This document shows, piece by piece, positions 1 through 27,409 of a stretch of 64,000 bases of DNA (the first letter of the stretch is position 1; every line of letters starts with the position of its first letter). This DNA comes from Eriocheir sinensis (taxonomy: Eukaryota > Arthropoda > Malacostraca > Decapoda > Varunidae): NCBI RefSeq assembly GCF_024679095.1, contig NW_026110806.1, positions 1 through 64,000 of the forward strand, written 5' to 3'. Made by a program: the position numbers and the translations under genes. The notes under the pieces are model-generated. The model made no database searches. It saw only the letters and a program-made list of their open reading frames with translations, and was not told the DNA's origin.

Positions 1-64
1 AATTAGAGAAATGTTGAAACTTTTTACGATTTTTTTGAGGCTGAATTTTTTTTTTTATATAGCA

Positions 65-121
<57 letters not shown>
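65..121. repeat. (TAC)n microsatellite next to a splice acceptor
   Basis: About 19 units of TAC end in CTACAG, which forms the acceptor of the first ATP13A1 exon in the window. Confidence 0.95.
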
Positions 122-123
122 AG

Positions 124-5203
<5,080 letters not shown>

Positions 5204-5212
<9 letters not shown>

Positions 5213-5310
5213 CCCTCCTACAAGTTCTGTGCCTGGACTTCGCTGTCGTTCGTCATAGATAGAGTCTGCCTAGCACTCTTTGGGAGGGCAAGTTGGCACC
5301 CTCCTGCGGC

Positions 5311-5312
<2 letters not shown>
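5204..5312 (+). pseudogene. ATP13A1: ATP13A1 last exon, frame-disrupted (M10)
   Basis: Follows acceptor TTCCAG at the expected place. In the incoming phase it reads F-G-stop (TGA 5210-5212). The +1-shifted frame gives VTLLQVLCLDFA, the expected family helix. The original frame then resumes as [15 protein letters not shown], equivalent to the DRV..FFLG end of the protein. Two small deletions (about 1 nt near 5206 and about 2 nt near 5243) would explain this and net to a multiple of three. The likely stop of the intact protein lies in or after the (GA)n tract from 5313. It is either consensus error or real damage; the clean state of five upstream exons favours error. Confidence 0.7.
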
Positions 5313-5394
<82 letters not shown>

Positions 5395-5419
5395 AGAGAC
5401 ACACACACACACAGAGACA

Positions 5420-5507
<88 letters not shown>

Positions 5508-5534
5508 TATATTGAGAGAGAGAGAGAGAGAGAA
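5313..5534. repeat. (GA)n/(CA)n compound microsatellite
   Basis: Alternating GAGA and CACA blocks directly follow the disrupted last ATP13A1 exon and may include the end of its frame or the start of its 3' UTR. Confidence 0.95.
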
Positions 5535-5639
5535 TTGTTAAGCCTATTTGTATTTTTTTCTTTATTTTTTATTTTTTTGAGAAAGTAAAAAAAAAATGAA
5601 AATAAATAAATAAATAAATGTTTTTTGCACAGTGGAAGA

Positions 5640-5945
5640 TTTTTTGTCCCTCCGCCTCCACCTCCCTCTCTTCTCTCCTCTCTCCCTCCTTTCTCTCCCT
5701 CTCCTCCTCCTCCTCCTTCCCTCCATACATAGCTAAATAAATTATCTTTCTCTCTATGCCTCCGTTTTTTCTCTCCGTTTCCTCCTTCCCTCCAAAAATG
5801 GGTTTAAATATGGAGGGAAGATTTGCTATGCCTCTCAGCCAGACAGTCTTCCTCCTCCACCTCCCTCTCTTCTCTCCTCTCTCCTTTCTCTCCCTCTCCT
5901 CCTCCTCCTCCTTCCCTCCACACACAGCTAAATAAATTCTCTTTC
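5640..5945. repeat. ~200-bp tandem repeat, family B (first locus)
   Basis: About 1.5 units containing ACATAGCTAAATAAATT, CTCCGTTTTTTCTCTCCG and GCTATGCCTCTCAGCCAGAC. Six more units are at 21062-22190. From 5945 to about 6260 I see only unassigned AT-rich sequence. Confidence 0.8.
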
Positions 5946-6400
5946 TCTCCGTGTATACGATATTATGGCTAAATCGTTATAATTAGCCATCCAGCGCCAC
6001 TTGGTAATTAGTACAGTGATATAATACAGTAAACAGAACGTTGATTACCTCCATATACCACGTTTTTCTGCCCTGCCCGTAATAATAATAAGTGACCGCT
6101 ATAGTTAGGGCTGTGTTATAAATAGCCGTCTAATAGCATCGGTAATTACTAGAATAAGTTAATATACATAACAGGACGTTTATTTAGGCTCTATATTACG
6201 TTTTTCTGCGTAAATATTGAAAAAAACACCAAAAGTATATATATATATATATATATACGATATATGGATGGGCAGGTACCGTTAATTCCAATAGTCCTGG
6301 TACCGAAAAGTCAGGATAGCACACCGGTACCGGTACCTAGAGGAGTTTTTTTATCTATGACGTCTGATGAAATTCCTAAATAAATTTTCTGTAAAAGAAA

Positions 6401-7122
<722 letters not shown>

Positions 7123-7606
7123 TAGCGGCACCGGTACCGTAGCCTAACTGGTACCGTTAGTAGCGTTACTGGTACCGGTACCAGTCCACCCCAACTACGC
7201 CAGAGGACTTCAAGATGGCGGCCTGTCAGTTGTCAACAAAGGTACGTCGTCCACTTCTCGGCCTAAAAACCGCCTTGTTTGAGCCTGTTCAAGCGCCGGG
7301 AGGCATGACATTTGAACTCCATGCCTTTCGTTACCCTGGACACCTGTGGACGCGGCGGAGAACGCTGAAATAAGACGATTTTCCGATGAGTTTGTGGCGG
7401 GTGAGGGAGGTAGGGCGGGACGGGTCTTCCCTAGGGATGGGCAAGTACCGTTAATTTGAGTACCGGTAGTACCGGTACCGAAATTTCAGGTACCGTTAGT
7501 ACCGGTACCCGAAGGAGTATTTTTTTATCTGAATGACTTTTGATGAAATTCCCAAATAAATTTCCTGTAAAGAAAACTCTCTCACTCTCTCTCTCCCTCA
7601 GGGCCG

Positions 7607-8163
<557 letters not shown>

Positions 8164-8170
8164 TGTGTGT

Positions 8171-8668
8171 ATTTACGTAGTTACCTAGCTGTGATGTACA
8201 TGTACGGAGCCATGCTGGCGCTGCCCCGTCTTTCACAGTACTTCCGTCTAATTTGGCCGTAAATGCGCTTATTGACTTCGCCTGCACCACCTCCCTCTCC
8301 AGCCCATTCCAGACCCCCCCACACCTCTGCGGGAAGCTGTTCTTCTTGATGTCTCTTCTACAAATTCCTAGCTTTCCATTTCCTCTTAAGTTTCTCTCTT
8401 ATCAAAAGGTCATCTCTATCCAATTTCTCCAGACCATTCATCACCCTATACACCGCTATTAAATCTCCTCTTTCTCTTGTACTCTCCAGTGTAGGGAGGT
8501 TCAGCAATGTTCCTTCATAAGGCAGGTCGCTCAGACTAGGTGCCATTTTTGTTGCTGCCGCTCTCTGTATCCTCTCCTGTTTTCTAACGTGTTTCTTAAG
8601 TGATGGCGACCAAGCCACTGATGCATATTCTAGTCTAGGGCGTATCAAGGTCACAATTACTTTCCTTA

Positions 8669-8670
<2 letters not shown>
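8171..8670 (-). pseudogene. CR1/jockey-like retrotransposon C-terminal fragment
   Basis: The minus strand reads [20 protein letters not shown], then [40 protein letters not shown] and, after a stop, a degraded WNGL tail. This is the region after the reverse transcriptase. Its 3' terminus is CTACGTAAATAC joined directly to an (AC)n tract. Confidence 0.85.
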
Positions 8671-9431
<761 letters not shown>

Positions 9432-9599
9432 CACATGATCGCAAGGGGTCCGCAAACTGGCCTATACTTGGCAGCCCCTGTCCACCCCCGCGAGTGGCAG
9501 TGTAGCACCCATCATCCGCCTCCCCAAGCCCATCTAATCTCCTGAATGCAGTAATCCTGCCCCAGCCAGCCACCACACGGCCACCACCCAGCCGTGTTC

Positions 9600-10970
9600 C
9601 ACCTGTATCCACCCACTACTTCCTACCAAATCCTTTCATCCATAAACTCATCTAGCCTCTTTTTGAACACATTTACACTACTGCTGCATACTACCTCCCC
9701 TGGCAATGCATTCCATAAATCTGCCACCCTATGCATGGCTAAAGAAATAGTTTTGTAAGTCCAACCTACACCCTTGTTTCCTAATTCTCCTATCATGACC
9801 CCTAGTCCTGTTTCCCTCCTCTAGTGTAAAGAAAGTATCCACATCTAAGTAATCGCAATCTGAAAACATTTTATATAGCTCTATCATATCCCCCCTTAGA
9901 CATCTCCTCTCAAATGAAAACATATCTAGCTCTTTTACCCTCTCCCTATACTCCAGGCGCCTCATTGCTGCCATCATCCTAGTTGCTCTTCTCTGAACTG
10001 CTTCTAACAAAGTTACATCCTGTGGTGACCAAGCTTGTATACAATACTCTAAATGAGCTCTAACATATGCATTATATAAACTACCTCTTACCTCCTTGCT
10101 TTCATAACTATAACATTTCTATTTATAAACCCCAGGATCCTGTTTGCCCTATTTCTAGCTTGTAAACACTGCTTTGAGAATTTCATAGTCTTATCTGTCA
10201 CTACACCTAAATCCTTTTCATTCTCAACTGCCTCTAACCAAACTCCTTCCATCTCATAGCTAAAATTCCTATTATATCTTTACCTATATGCATAACCTGA
10301 CACTTCCGGGAGTTAGACTCCATCTGCCACCTATCTGCCCATCCTATCCAAGTCCTTTGCATCCTATAATTGTCCTGAGCCCCTGTACTGTACTAGCTAT
10401 CTTGGTATCATCTGCAAACTTTGGTGTTTTACTACTAATCCCTATATCTAAATCATTAATATATACTAGGAACAAAAGTGGCCCTAGCTGAGGTACCCCA
10501 CTAACCACTTCCCTCCAGTCAGACTTGGCCCCATTTAATACTACTCTCTGTTTTCTACCCCTGAGCCATCCACTCCACTAGTACTGTACCCCTATCCCAT
10601 GCAACCTCAGTTTATGCACTAGCCTCCTGTGTGGTACCTTATCAAAAGCTTGACTAAAATCTAGATAAATTACCTACGGCTATACTGTTTCCCTCATCTA
10701 ACTGCTTTGTAATGTGTTCTAAGAACTGTAGTAAGTTTGTGAGACACGACCTACCTCATCTAAACCCATGCTGAGAGTCCCTAATTAGTCTATACTGATC
10801 TAAATGCTCCCAAATACTACCCTCAATAATTTTCTCCAGAATCTTACACACACACACACACACACTGTATACTAGTCAAACTGACTGGCCTATAATTACT
10901 AACATCCTCTTTCCTACCTTTCTTAAAAATGGGTGTAACATTAGCTAACTTCCAGTCCTGAGGTATCTCT
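9600..10970 (-). pseudogene. CR1-like retrotransposon, degraded minus-strand copy
   Basis: On the minus strand WKLANVTPIFKKGRKEDVSN and YRPVSLTSI (10850-10970) start the reverse transcriptase. Later pieces include a degraded DSQHGFR region, then VQRRATRMMAAMRRLEYRER and CLRGDMIELYKMFSDCD near 9730-10010. Several stops and shifts break it. A short (AC)n tract at 10848-10866 sits inside the coding region. From 9430 to 9600 there is a SINE-like segment with CCCCTGTCCACCC. Confidence 0.85.
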
Positions 10971-11079
10971 ACGTAGGAGCAAGTCTCAAAACAACGGTTT
11001 ATCTGCCACACCCGTTCATGCCGGATAAACCAAGGACTACTGTAATGATGTACTTTTTTCATAGACGTTAATGTTAACA

Positions 11080-11735
11080 TTCAATACATTCTTGCTGGAT
11101 TAACGGTATCAACGTTAACATTTACATTAACAATATAACGATGTTAAGATTATGATTAACGAAGCCCACCACTGATCATTGGCACCTTCCTTATAGACAC
11201 AAGTCTATTTTTCTGTCAAAGAAAGTACATGAAATATTTCAGACGATAAACTGATGATTCCCGTCAGCTTAACGCCAGTACTTTCCACTCTGTTGTGCTA
11301 TAAGGAAGTACCATTGTAAAAGTCACACGAATTTTGAACTGGAAACTTTACACGGGAATTTTCGGGAATACTCAGGAATTTTCATTAAATTAGAGAATTA
11401 AACAAAATTGTCCTTTTTTATTTTATTTTTACTTATTTTTATTTATTTTTCAAGTTCAGTTTTAGGGGACAGTTGTTGAATGTCCCGCTGGTGGCACAGG
11501 GGCAGGATTTTTGAAGTGGCGCCTATTGAGGCTCATGTGGCTGGTGAGGCACACTGATCCCGCGGTGAGTCTGAGCTGATGCGATCAGGACAGGACTGGC
11601 TCTGGAAACTGGAGTCACTGGACACGATCAGTAGAGATGATTCATGCACAGTGCTGTGCTAACTAAGGTTCAAGACTGTTTTATCCACACTTTATGAAGA
11701 TTGTATTGCCTGTTTAATTACAGTATTATCCACTG
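11080..11735. other. Unassigned sequence upstream of the RING-cyclophilin gene
   Basis: AT-rich to 11170, where CCCACCACTGATC resembles the inverted end of a hAT-type element (read on the minus strand CAGTGGTGGGC). No clear exon was found. The missing first exon of the next gene may lie here; ATGTGGCTG before GTGAGG at about 11533 is one weak candidate. Confidence 0.3.
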
Positions 11736-11742
11736 CCTGCTT

Positions 11743-11815
<73 letters not shown>

Positions 11816-11865
11816 CCAGTGTGTTTCTGCTGTAGTGCCTCCCTCACTCTGCCTCTCTGTTTCAG

Positions 11866-19062
<7,197 letters not shown>

Positions 19063-19890
19063 GGGTATACTGGCCTGCACCACCACCACCACCACCACAA
19101 CATTAAGGAGGTGACTGTGGTGGACTTTGTGGTGTTGAGGGTACTGGCCTGCACCACCACCACCACCACCACCACAACATTATAGAGGAGATTGTGGTGG
19201 ACTTTGTGGTGTTGAGGGTACTGGCCTGCACCACCACCACCACCACCACAACATTATAGAGGAGATTGTGGTGGACTTTGTGGTGTTGAGGGTACTGGCC
19301 TGCACCACCACCACCACCACCACCACAACATTATAGAGGAAATTGTGGTGGACTTTGTGGTGTTGAGGGTACTGGCCTGCACCACCACCACCACCACCAC
19401 CACAACATTATAGAGGAGATTGTGGTGGACTTTGTGGTGTTGAGGGTACTGGCCTGCACCACCACCACCACCACCACCACAACATTATAGAGGAAATTGT
19501 GGTGGACTTTGTGGTGTTGAGGGTACTGGCCTGCACCACCACCACCACCACCACCACAACATTATAGAGGAGATTGTGGTGGACTTTGTGGTGTTGAGGG
19601 TACTGGCCTGCACCACCACCACCACCACCACCACCACAACATTATAGAGGAGATTGTGGTGGACTTTGTGGTGTTGAGGGTACTGGCCTGCACCACCACC
19701 ACCACCACCACCACAACATTATAGAGGAGATTGTGGTGGACTGTGTGGTGTTGAGGGTACTGGCCTGCACCACCACCACCACCACCACAACATTATAGAG
19801 GAGATTGTGGTGGACTGTGGCGTGGTGCTGTAAGGGTATACTGGCCTGCACCACCACCACCACCACCACAACATTATAGAGGAGATTGTG
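19063..19890. repeat. ~75-bp minisatellite derived from the end of the cyclophilin exon
   Basis: About ten copies, GGCCTGCACC recurring at 19072, 19146, 19223, 19297 and on. Each holds a (CCA)n block and GAGATTGTGGTGGACTTTGT, a variant of the last coding bases (GAGGTGACTGTGGTGGACTG). The second and last copies are closest to the exon. It probably lies in the 3' UTR. Confidence 0.9.
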
Positions 19891-20324
19891 GTTGTTTTCT
19901 TAATGTATTGTTGTTGTTTTTTATTTCCTGTAACCTCAAGTTCAGTATAATGTGTTGGTCAGTTTCTTGTACTATTGAGCATGATGTTTTGTACAGTACA
20001 GTAATCCCTCCTTATACACGGAGGTCAGGTTTCAAATTAGACCGTGCATTAAGAAAAATCGTATAACTACATTAGACACTGGGAAAGGGCAGAAAATTAA
20101 AGTTTACCTCTTTTACTCAAATTACTTAGTGTTCTTTTGCTGTTTTTTTTTTCTTCTAACACTTAATTTTGAAACGAGAACATTAATTGTCCGTCATCCA
20201 AGGCTTCATTAAACCAGTGTTTCTCTACACACAAAGGAAACAGTGTCCGCGCTGGACCTGTTTGCTGCTTCGATGCTATTAAGTGTGTGTGACCTTCACG
20301 GATGGAAAAAAATATCATTTATGC

Positions 20325-20330
20325 AATAAA
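20325..20330 (+). promoter_or_regulatory. Possible polyadenylation signal of the RING-cyclophilin gene
   Basis: First clear AATAAA after the stop codon and its minisatellite. The intervening 19890-20325 is AT-rich with no frame. At about 19998, ACAGTAATCCCTCC resembles the end of a pogo/Tigger-type element. Confidence 0.3.
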
Positions 20331-20662
20331 AGGAATTGAAACTGGACTTTTAGAATTGATTTTTCCTTTTCCTTTTCCATATTCTTAATTACTACGAGAA
20401 AACAGTATTGGGGCAGGAAGGAGAAAAACTTAGCCATGCGCAAATAATAGTCTATATTTGACTCGACGTCAAGCAACCCTGTTACACAGTCATGCATGTC
20501 ATTGTTAGAGGTATATTAAGCAGTAAATGGAGAAAATGCAACCTACAGGTCAATTACTGAGAGGGGTTGGCTACATGTTTTTAGGGAGAGAAATGGTTGT
20601 GGAGTGGTGGAGATCACCAGAGATGAAAAAAAGCCTTACAAGAGTGGAATAAATAATACAAG

Positions 20663-20696
<34 letters not shown>

Positions 20697-20884
20697 ACAA
20701 ACTTATATAGATTGCGGATATAAGAAAGAACTGCGATAGGTTGATTCATGCATGAGGAGGAGGAGGAAGAAGAAGAAGAAGGAAAGCGAGGAGGAGGAGG
20801 AGGAGGAAGAAAACAACGAGAAAAAAAAATAAACAGCCAGACAAACTAATTAACTTATACATGACGGAAATAGGTAAGATGTAA

Positions 20885-21057
<173 letters not shown>

Positions 21058-21061
21058 AAAC

Positions 21062-22190
21062 TTTAAATATGGAGGAAAAAAATTCCATGCCTTTCAGTCA
21101 GTCTTCCTCCTCCACCTTCCTCTCTTCTCTCCTCTCTCCCTCCTTTCTCTCCCTCTCCTCCTCCTCCTCCTTCCCTCCACACATAGCTAAATAAATTCTC
21201 TTTCTCTCCATGTCTCCGTTTTTTCTCTCCGTTTCCTCCTTCCCTCCAGAAATTAGTTTATATATGGAGGGAAGATTTGCTATGCCTCTCAGCCAGACAG
21301 TCTTCCTCCTCCACCTCCCTCTCTTCTCTCCTCTCTCCCTCCTTTCTCTCCCTCTCCTCCTCCTCCTCCTTCCCTCCACACATAGCTAAATAAATTCTCT
21401 TTCTCTCCATGCCTCCGTTTTTTCTCTCCGTTTCCTCCTTCCCTCCAGAAATTAGTTTATATATGGAGGGAAGATTTGCTATGCCTCTCAGCCAGACAGT
21501 CTTCCTCCTCCACCTCCCTCTCTTCTCTCCTCTCCCTCCTTTCTCTCCCTCTCCTCCTCCTCCTCCTTCCCTCCACACATAGCTAAATAAATTATCTTTC
21601 TCTCCATGCCTCCGTTTTTTCTCTCCGTTTCCTCCTTCCCTCCAGAAATTAGTTTATATATGGAGGGAAGATTTGCTATGCCTCTCAGCCAGACAGTCTT
21701 CCTCCTCCACCTCCCTCTCTTCTCTTCTCTCTCCCTCTCCTCCTCCTCCTCCTTCCCTCCACACATAGCTAAATAAATTCTCTTTCTCTCCATGCCTCCG
21801 TTTTTTCTCTCCGTTTCCTCCTTCCCTCCAGAAATTAGTTTATATATGGAGGGAAGATTTGCTATGCCTCTCAGCCAGACAGTCTTCCTCCTCCACCTCC
21901 CTCTCTTCTCTCCTCTCTCCCTCCTTTCTCTCCCTCTCCTCCTCCTCTTCCTTCCCCCCACACATAGCTAAATAAATTCTCTTTCTCTCCATGCCTCCGT
22001 TTTTTCTCTCCGTTTCCTCCTTCCCTCCAAAAATGGGTTTAAATATGGAGGGAAGATTTGCTATGCCTCTCAGCCAGACAGTCTTCCTCCTCCACCTCCC
22101 TCTCTTCTCTCCTCTCTCTCCTTCCTCCTCCTCCTCCTTTCTCTCCCTTCTTCCTCAGTCTTTCCTCCATCTCTCCATGCCTCCCTCACG
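21062..22190. repeat. ~200-bp tandem repeat, family B (second locus)
   Basis: Six copies with GCTATGCCTCTCAGCCAGAC at about 21278, 21478, 21676, 21862 and 22060. The strand bias is extreme (almost all C/T). The final copy decays near 22190. Confidence 0.92.
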
Positions 22191-22802
22191 CCCCTAGCTG
22201 CTCCTAATAGCCCCCTAGCAGCATAAATAGCCGAGGTTAGGGTCACGCCAGCCTCGGAAATATAAGGATGATGAGACATATAATCAGTCTATCAGTGGGG
22301 GCATACTCCTGGGGGCGCGTCACCTCACCCACCCTACGACGACAGGATTACTGCATCATCGCCCAAACAAGGTCAAGGAGGCCCCACAATGACTCTGGAG
22401 GTAAACTGGGCGTGAAAATTTTGTGGTCAGAAATATATAGGTATGTCTGCCTTGAAATAGTTAGGCTCGTATCCCGCTGATCACTGACTAGACTCGTTTT
22501 TAGGCCTTCAGTATATGTCTATATTGTGTTTTACGCCTATTTAATTATTTTTGGGGCTACTGAAGTAATCTTTTCTCCTTTGAAGTTAATACAGAAGCAA
22601 TCAGTTAAAATATATGCACAGACTGGTTATGTTGGTTGATAGTTTTTATAGTTTTTAAAGCCTAATGAACAGTTTTGATGCTATTTAAGTCCCTCTCATG
22701 CCTTTGAAGTTAATAAATAAGTAATAATTGTCAATGTGGAGGTAAATATTGTTAGGCCCGTCGCCCTTCACCCAGCCCGCCGTTTTAAGCCTGGCGGTCG
22801 GA

Positions 22803-22859
22803 ATGGCTTCACCTTTTTGGGAATATCTCGCTGGGAACGCCGGGAATCCTGGAATGGCA
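22803..22859 (+). CDS. Candidate first coding exon, unknown gene
   Basis: ATG in a good context (GGAATGG) opens MASPFWEYLAGNAGNPGMA, followed by GCAG before GTGGGA, a usable donor. Downstream the frame turns into low-complexity Arg/Ser. I do not recognise the protein. The 22190-22800 stretch has no other gene signal. It could pair with the candidate last exon at 26653, but that is a guess. Confidence 0.25.
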
Positions 22860-23194
22860 GGTGGGAACAGGAGCAGGAGAGATAGGAGCAGGGATGGGAC
22901 TAGCAGGAGGAGGAGTAGGGCGTCCAGGAAGAGCAGGAGGAGGAGTGGAAGGAGAAGTCCTTCCTACCCGTCAGTGGCAGGTCCAGGCAGGAGAGGGAAG
23001 ATGGGGGCCACGTGGATGGAAGGAGAGATAGGAACGATGAAGGCAAAGTGGAGAAGACTGGGCTCATAATGTTAAGTGGTCTCAAAAAGATGACGGAGCT
23101 GAGAGACAGATACCTTCATAAAAACGGTAACAACTCAAAACGGATAACGACAGGAAGATGCGGATACTGTGGATGGGGAGAGAATAGATGGGGG

Positions 23195-23520
23195 CATGTG
23201 TGGGTAGAAGGAGGTGGAGGAGGAACGGAGGAAAGGTAGGAAAAAGTGGAGTTAAATTGGAGGTAAAATTTTTAGGTGGTCAGAAAAAAAGTCCTGACAA
23301 GAGAGAGATACCTTGATATAAATGCGAATAACTCAGAAACTAATGACGATAGGAAGATGCGGATACTGTGGATGGGGAGAGAATAGATGGGGGCATGTGT
23401 GGGTAGAAGGAGGTGGAGGAGGAACGGAGGAAAGGTAGGGATGGGTCATGTGTGGGTAGAAGGAGGTGGAGGAGGAACGGAGGAAAGGTAGGGATGGGTC
23501 ATGTGTGGGTAGAAAAAAAT
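23195..23520. repeat. ~53-bp purine-rich minisatellite
   Basis: Copies of GGAGGTGGAGGAGGAACGGA with GGGTCATGTGTGGGTAGAA or GGGGGCATGTGTGGGTAGA. Confidence 0.8.
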
Positions 23521-23544
23521 GTAACCTTTAATTGCAATGATACC

Positions 23545-24335
<791 letters not shown>

Positions 24336-24344
24336 TTTAAGGCA

Positions 24345-24560
24345 GGCGGTGGCTGAGTGGTTAGCGTGCTGTGCTCACATTCACCACACCATGGAAAACG
24401 TGGGTTCGAATCCCCTCGCCACCACCTGGTATTTTTCAGTCACCGCCGAGTGGCCTCAGAGTACCCACATGCTGTCCTGAAGACCAGCAGGCGATGACCA
24501 TGGTTGGTGAGTATCGGGGCAGGGTCGGTACTCTGGAGGGGCTTGGTGAGGGGCTGGAGG
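24345..24560 (+). mobile_element. tRNA-derived SINE (Ser-like head)
   Basis: An A box (TGGCTGAGTGGTTAGCG) and B box (GGTTCGAATCC) lie within a tRNA-sized head of about 83 nt. A non-tRNA body with CCGAGTGGCCTCAGAGTACC follows. The acceptor stem does not pair well, so it is not a functional tRNA. Confidence 0.7.
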
Positions 24561-24632
24561 AACCTTCCATTAGTTAGTAGTTGTGAATGTGTTTGATAGA
24601 CATGTTTTAGCTGTTTATCTTATGTCCTTTTA

Positions 24633-24664
<32 letters not shown>

Positions 24665-24709
24665 GTACTGTAGGGATCACGTTCATTTGTTTGTGTATTT
24701 TATTTTTTT

Positions 24710-25010
24710 CATCTTATTTCCCTTCCCTCACACCTACCCTTCATCCTCCTTCCCCCTCACCCCTCACCATTCCTCCTATCACTCTCCACCCTTCCTCTAT
24801 TCCCTCCCACTTCTCTCTTCCCCCTCCACACCCTCTCCCTTCTCCCCACTCCTCACCCCTCCCCCTTTTCCTTCCCCACTCTCCACCCTTCCTCTGTTCC
24901 CTCCCTCCTCTCTTCACCCCCTATCTCATCCCTCTCCCTCTAACTCCACACCCTTCCCCTTCTCCTCCACTCCTCACCTCCCCCTTTCCCCACATTTCAT
25001 ATTATTAGAC
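24710..25010. other. Pyrimidine-rich tract
   Basis: Almost pure C/T with no frame of interest, leading into the family C array. Confidence 0.6.
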
Positions 25011-25014
25011 TTTC

Positions 25015-26640
25015 CTCCGGCCATTTCTCGAGATTTGGTCTAAATTTGATAGGAAAAGTTGTCATATTTCAGGCTTTTTCTCCTCTGTCGTTGGGCGTTT
25101 TGGGGCTTGCTTGGTGTCAAATTAAAGAGGAAGAGTGGAGGAATAATTTGATGTGGAGGGACGTGGAGGTAAAGCAGAGGAAAGGAGAGAAAATTAAAAA
25201 AAATATTAGACTTTCCTCTGGCCATTTCTCGAGATTTGGTCTAAATTTGATAGGAAAAGTTGTCATATTTCAGGCTTTTTCTCCTCTGTCGTTGGGCTTT
25301 TTGGGGCTTGCTTGGTGTCAAATTAAAGAAGAAGAGTGGAGGAATAATTTGGTGTGGAGGGGCGCAGAGGTGAAGTGGAGGAAAGGAGAGAAAATCAAAA
25401 AAAATATTAGACTTTCCTCCGGCCATTTCTCGAGATTTGGTCTAAATTTGATAAGAAAAGTTGTCATATTTCAGGCTTTTTCTCCTCTGTCGTTAGGCTT
25501 TTTGGGGCTTGCTTGGTGTCAAATTAAAGAGGAAGAGTGGAGAAATAATTTGATGTGGAGGAACGTGGAGTTAAAGTGGAGGAAAGGAGAGAAAATAAAA
25601 AAAAACATTAAGAGTTTCCCCTGGCCGTTTCTCGAGATTTGGTCAGAATCTGGAGGAAAAGTTGTAATATTTCAGGCTTTTTCTCCTCTGTCGTTAGGCT
25701 TTTTGGGGCTTGCTTGGTGTCATATTAAACAGGAAGAGAGGAGGAATAATTTGGTGTAGAGGGACGTGGAGGGAAAGCGGAGGAAAGGAGAGAAAATCCA
25801 AAAAATATTAGACTTTCCTCCGGCCATTTCTCGAGATCTGGTCTAAATTTCATAGGAAAAGTTGTCATATTTCAGGCTTTTTCTCCTCTGTCGTTGGGCT
25901 TTTTGGGGCTTGCTTGGTGTCAAATTAAAGAGGAAGAGTGGAGGAATAATTTGGTGTGGAGGGGCGCAGAGGTGAAGTGGAGGAAAGGAGAGAAAATCCA
26001 AAAAAATATTAGACTTTCCTCTGGCCATTTCTCGAGATTTGGTCTAAATTTGATAGGAAAAGTTGTCATATTTCAGGCTTTTTTTCCTCTGTCGTTGGGC
26101 TTTTTGGGGCTTGCTTGGTGTCAAATTAAAGAGGAAGAGTGGAGAAATAATTTGATGTGGAGGGACGTGGAGTTAAAGTGGAGGAAAGGAGAGAAAATCA
26201 AAAAAATATTAAGAGTTTCCCCTGGCCGTTTCTCGAGATTTGGTCAGAATCTGGAGGAAAAGTTGTCATATTTCAGGCTTTTTCTCCTCTGTCGTTGGGC
26301 GTTTTGGGGCTTGCTTGGTGTCAAATTAAAGAAGAAGAGTGGAGGAGTAATTTGTTGTAGAGGGACGTGGAGGGAAAGCGGAGGAAAGGAGAGAAAATCC
26401 AAAAAATATTAGACTTTCCTCCGGCCATTTCTCGAGATCTGGTCTAAATTTGATAGGAGAAGTTGTCATATTTCAGGCTTTTTCTCCTCTGTCGTTGGGC
26501 TTTTTGGGGCTTGCTTGGTGTCAAATTAAAGAGGAAGAGTGGAGGAATAATTTGGTTTGGAGGGACGTGGAGGTAAAGCAGAGGAAAGGAGAGAAAAATG
26601 TCAATAATACCTCACCTTGTCTCTCCTCCTGATCACCTTG
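25015..26640. repeat. 200-bp tandem repeat, family C
   Basis: Eight copies, CTCCTCTGTCGTT recurring every 200 bp from about 25080 to 26490. Other landmarks are GGCCATTTCTCGAGATTTGG and GGGGCTTGCTTGGTGTCAAA. Units alternate between two subtypes (GGTCTAAATTTGATAGG and GGTCAGAATCTGGAGG). Confidence 0.93.
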
Positions 26641-26652
26641 TTGACATTGCAG

Positions 26653-26736
26653 GCTGTCCCTCACACAAGCAGCCTTCTGATGAGCCTGTGGAAGGAGATT
26701 CAAGCCAAGCATCACTTGAAGTCATACGGCCCCTAA
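26653..26736 (+). CDS. Candidate terminal coding exon, unknown gene
   Basis: After acceptor ATTGCAG a frame reads AVPHTSSLLMSLWKEIQAKH then HLKSYGP and TAA. The amphipathic C-terminus looks protein-like but I cannot name it. From 26830 to 27120 a 180-bp segment (GGAAAGTTTTTAGCTAAGTA) is directly duplicated. Confidence 0.3.
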   Translation, partial: AVPHTSSLLMSLWKEIQAKHHLKSYGP

Positions 26737-26828
26737 ACCGACCTTTCTAGGGACCCACAATTCTCGGGTTAACACGGCCCTGGGTCTGTAAGGTCAGGTC
26801 AGGTGAGGTCAGCTGTGTCTTGCTGGGC

Positions 26829-27161
26829 TGGAAAGTTTTTAGCTAAGTACAGATATTTCATGAACTATAAGGTTATGAGCACTGCCAGTTATAGGTGTTG
26901 TAGGGGAGTGTTAGGAGCATCTTGTGTTGGAATCTTGTGTTCCTAACTGATGTGGATTCTGGGATATTGCCAGTTGAAGTTGTCATTGAATTTTGGATAT
27001 TTTTGTGTTGGAAAGTTTTTAGCTAAGTACAGATATTTCATGAACTATAAGGTTATGAGCACTGCCAGTTATAGGTGTTGTAGGGGAGTGTTAGGAGCAT
27101 CTTGTGTTGGAATCTTGTGTTCCTAACTCTTGTGCTTGCCGATATATTGGCAGTTGAAGTT

Positions 27162-27165
<4 letters not shown>
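26829..27165. repeat. Two-copy ~180-bp direct repeat
   Basis: The segment from GGAAAGTTTTTAGCTAAG to GCAGTTGAAGTTG occurs at about 26829 and 27009 with very high identity. A small (AC)n follows at 27164. Confidence 0.85.
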
Positions 27166-27207
<42 letters not shown>

Positions 27208-27409
27208 CTCTGCGATGGTTCTTGCAGGGAAGGAGCCGAGATGAGACCAGACTCAGCCTTCCAGTGAGCCCGGGTGACCACCAGGGGGACACCCACGCAC
27301 ATCATGGCTTAGGGGAAAATGCATGAAGGTGGTGGGTGAGTGAAGCAACGCACCCCCTGTGTATGCTCAGGTCCCAGGCTACGTCAGGTCAGGGGCTGCC
27401 TCAAGAACA

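Noticed and set aside
24345..24427. tRNA-Ser gene
   Set aside because: The A and B boxes are good but the acceptor stem does not pair and a SINE body follows. The heads at 37196 and 39602 were rejected as tRNA genes for the same reason.
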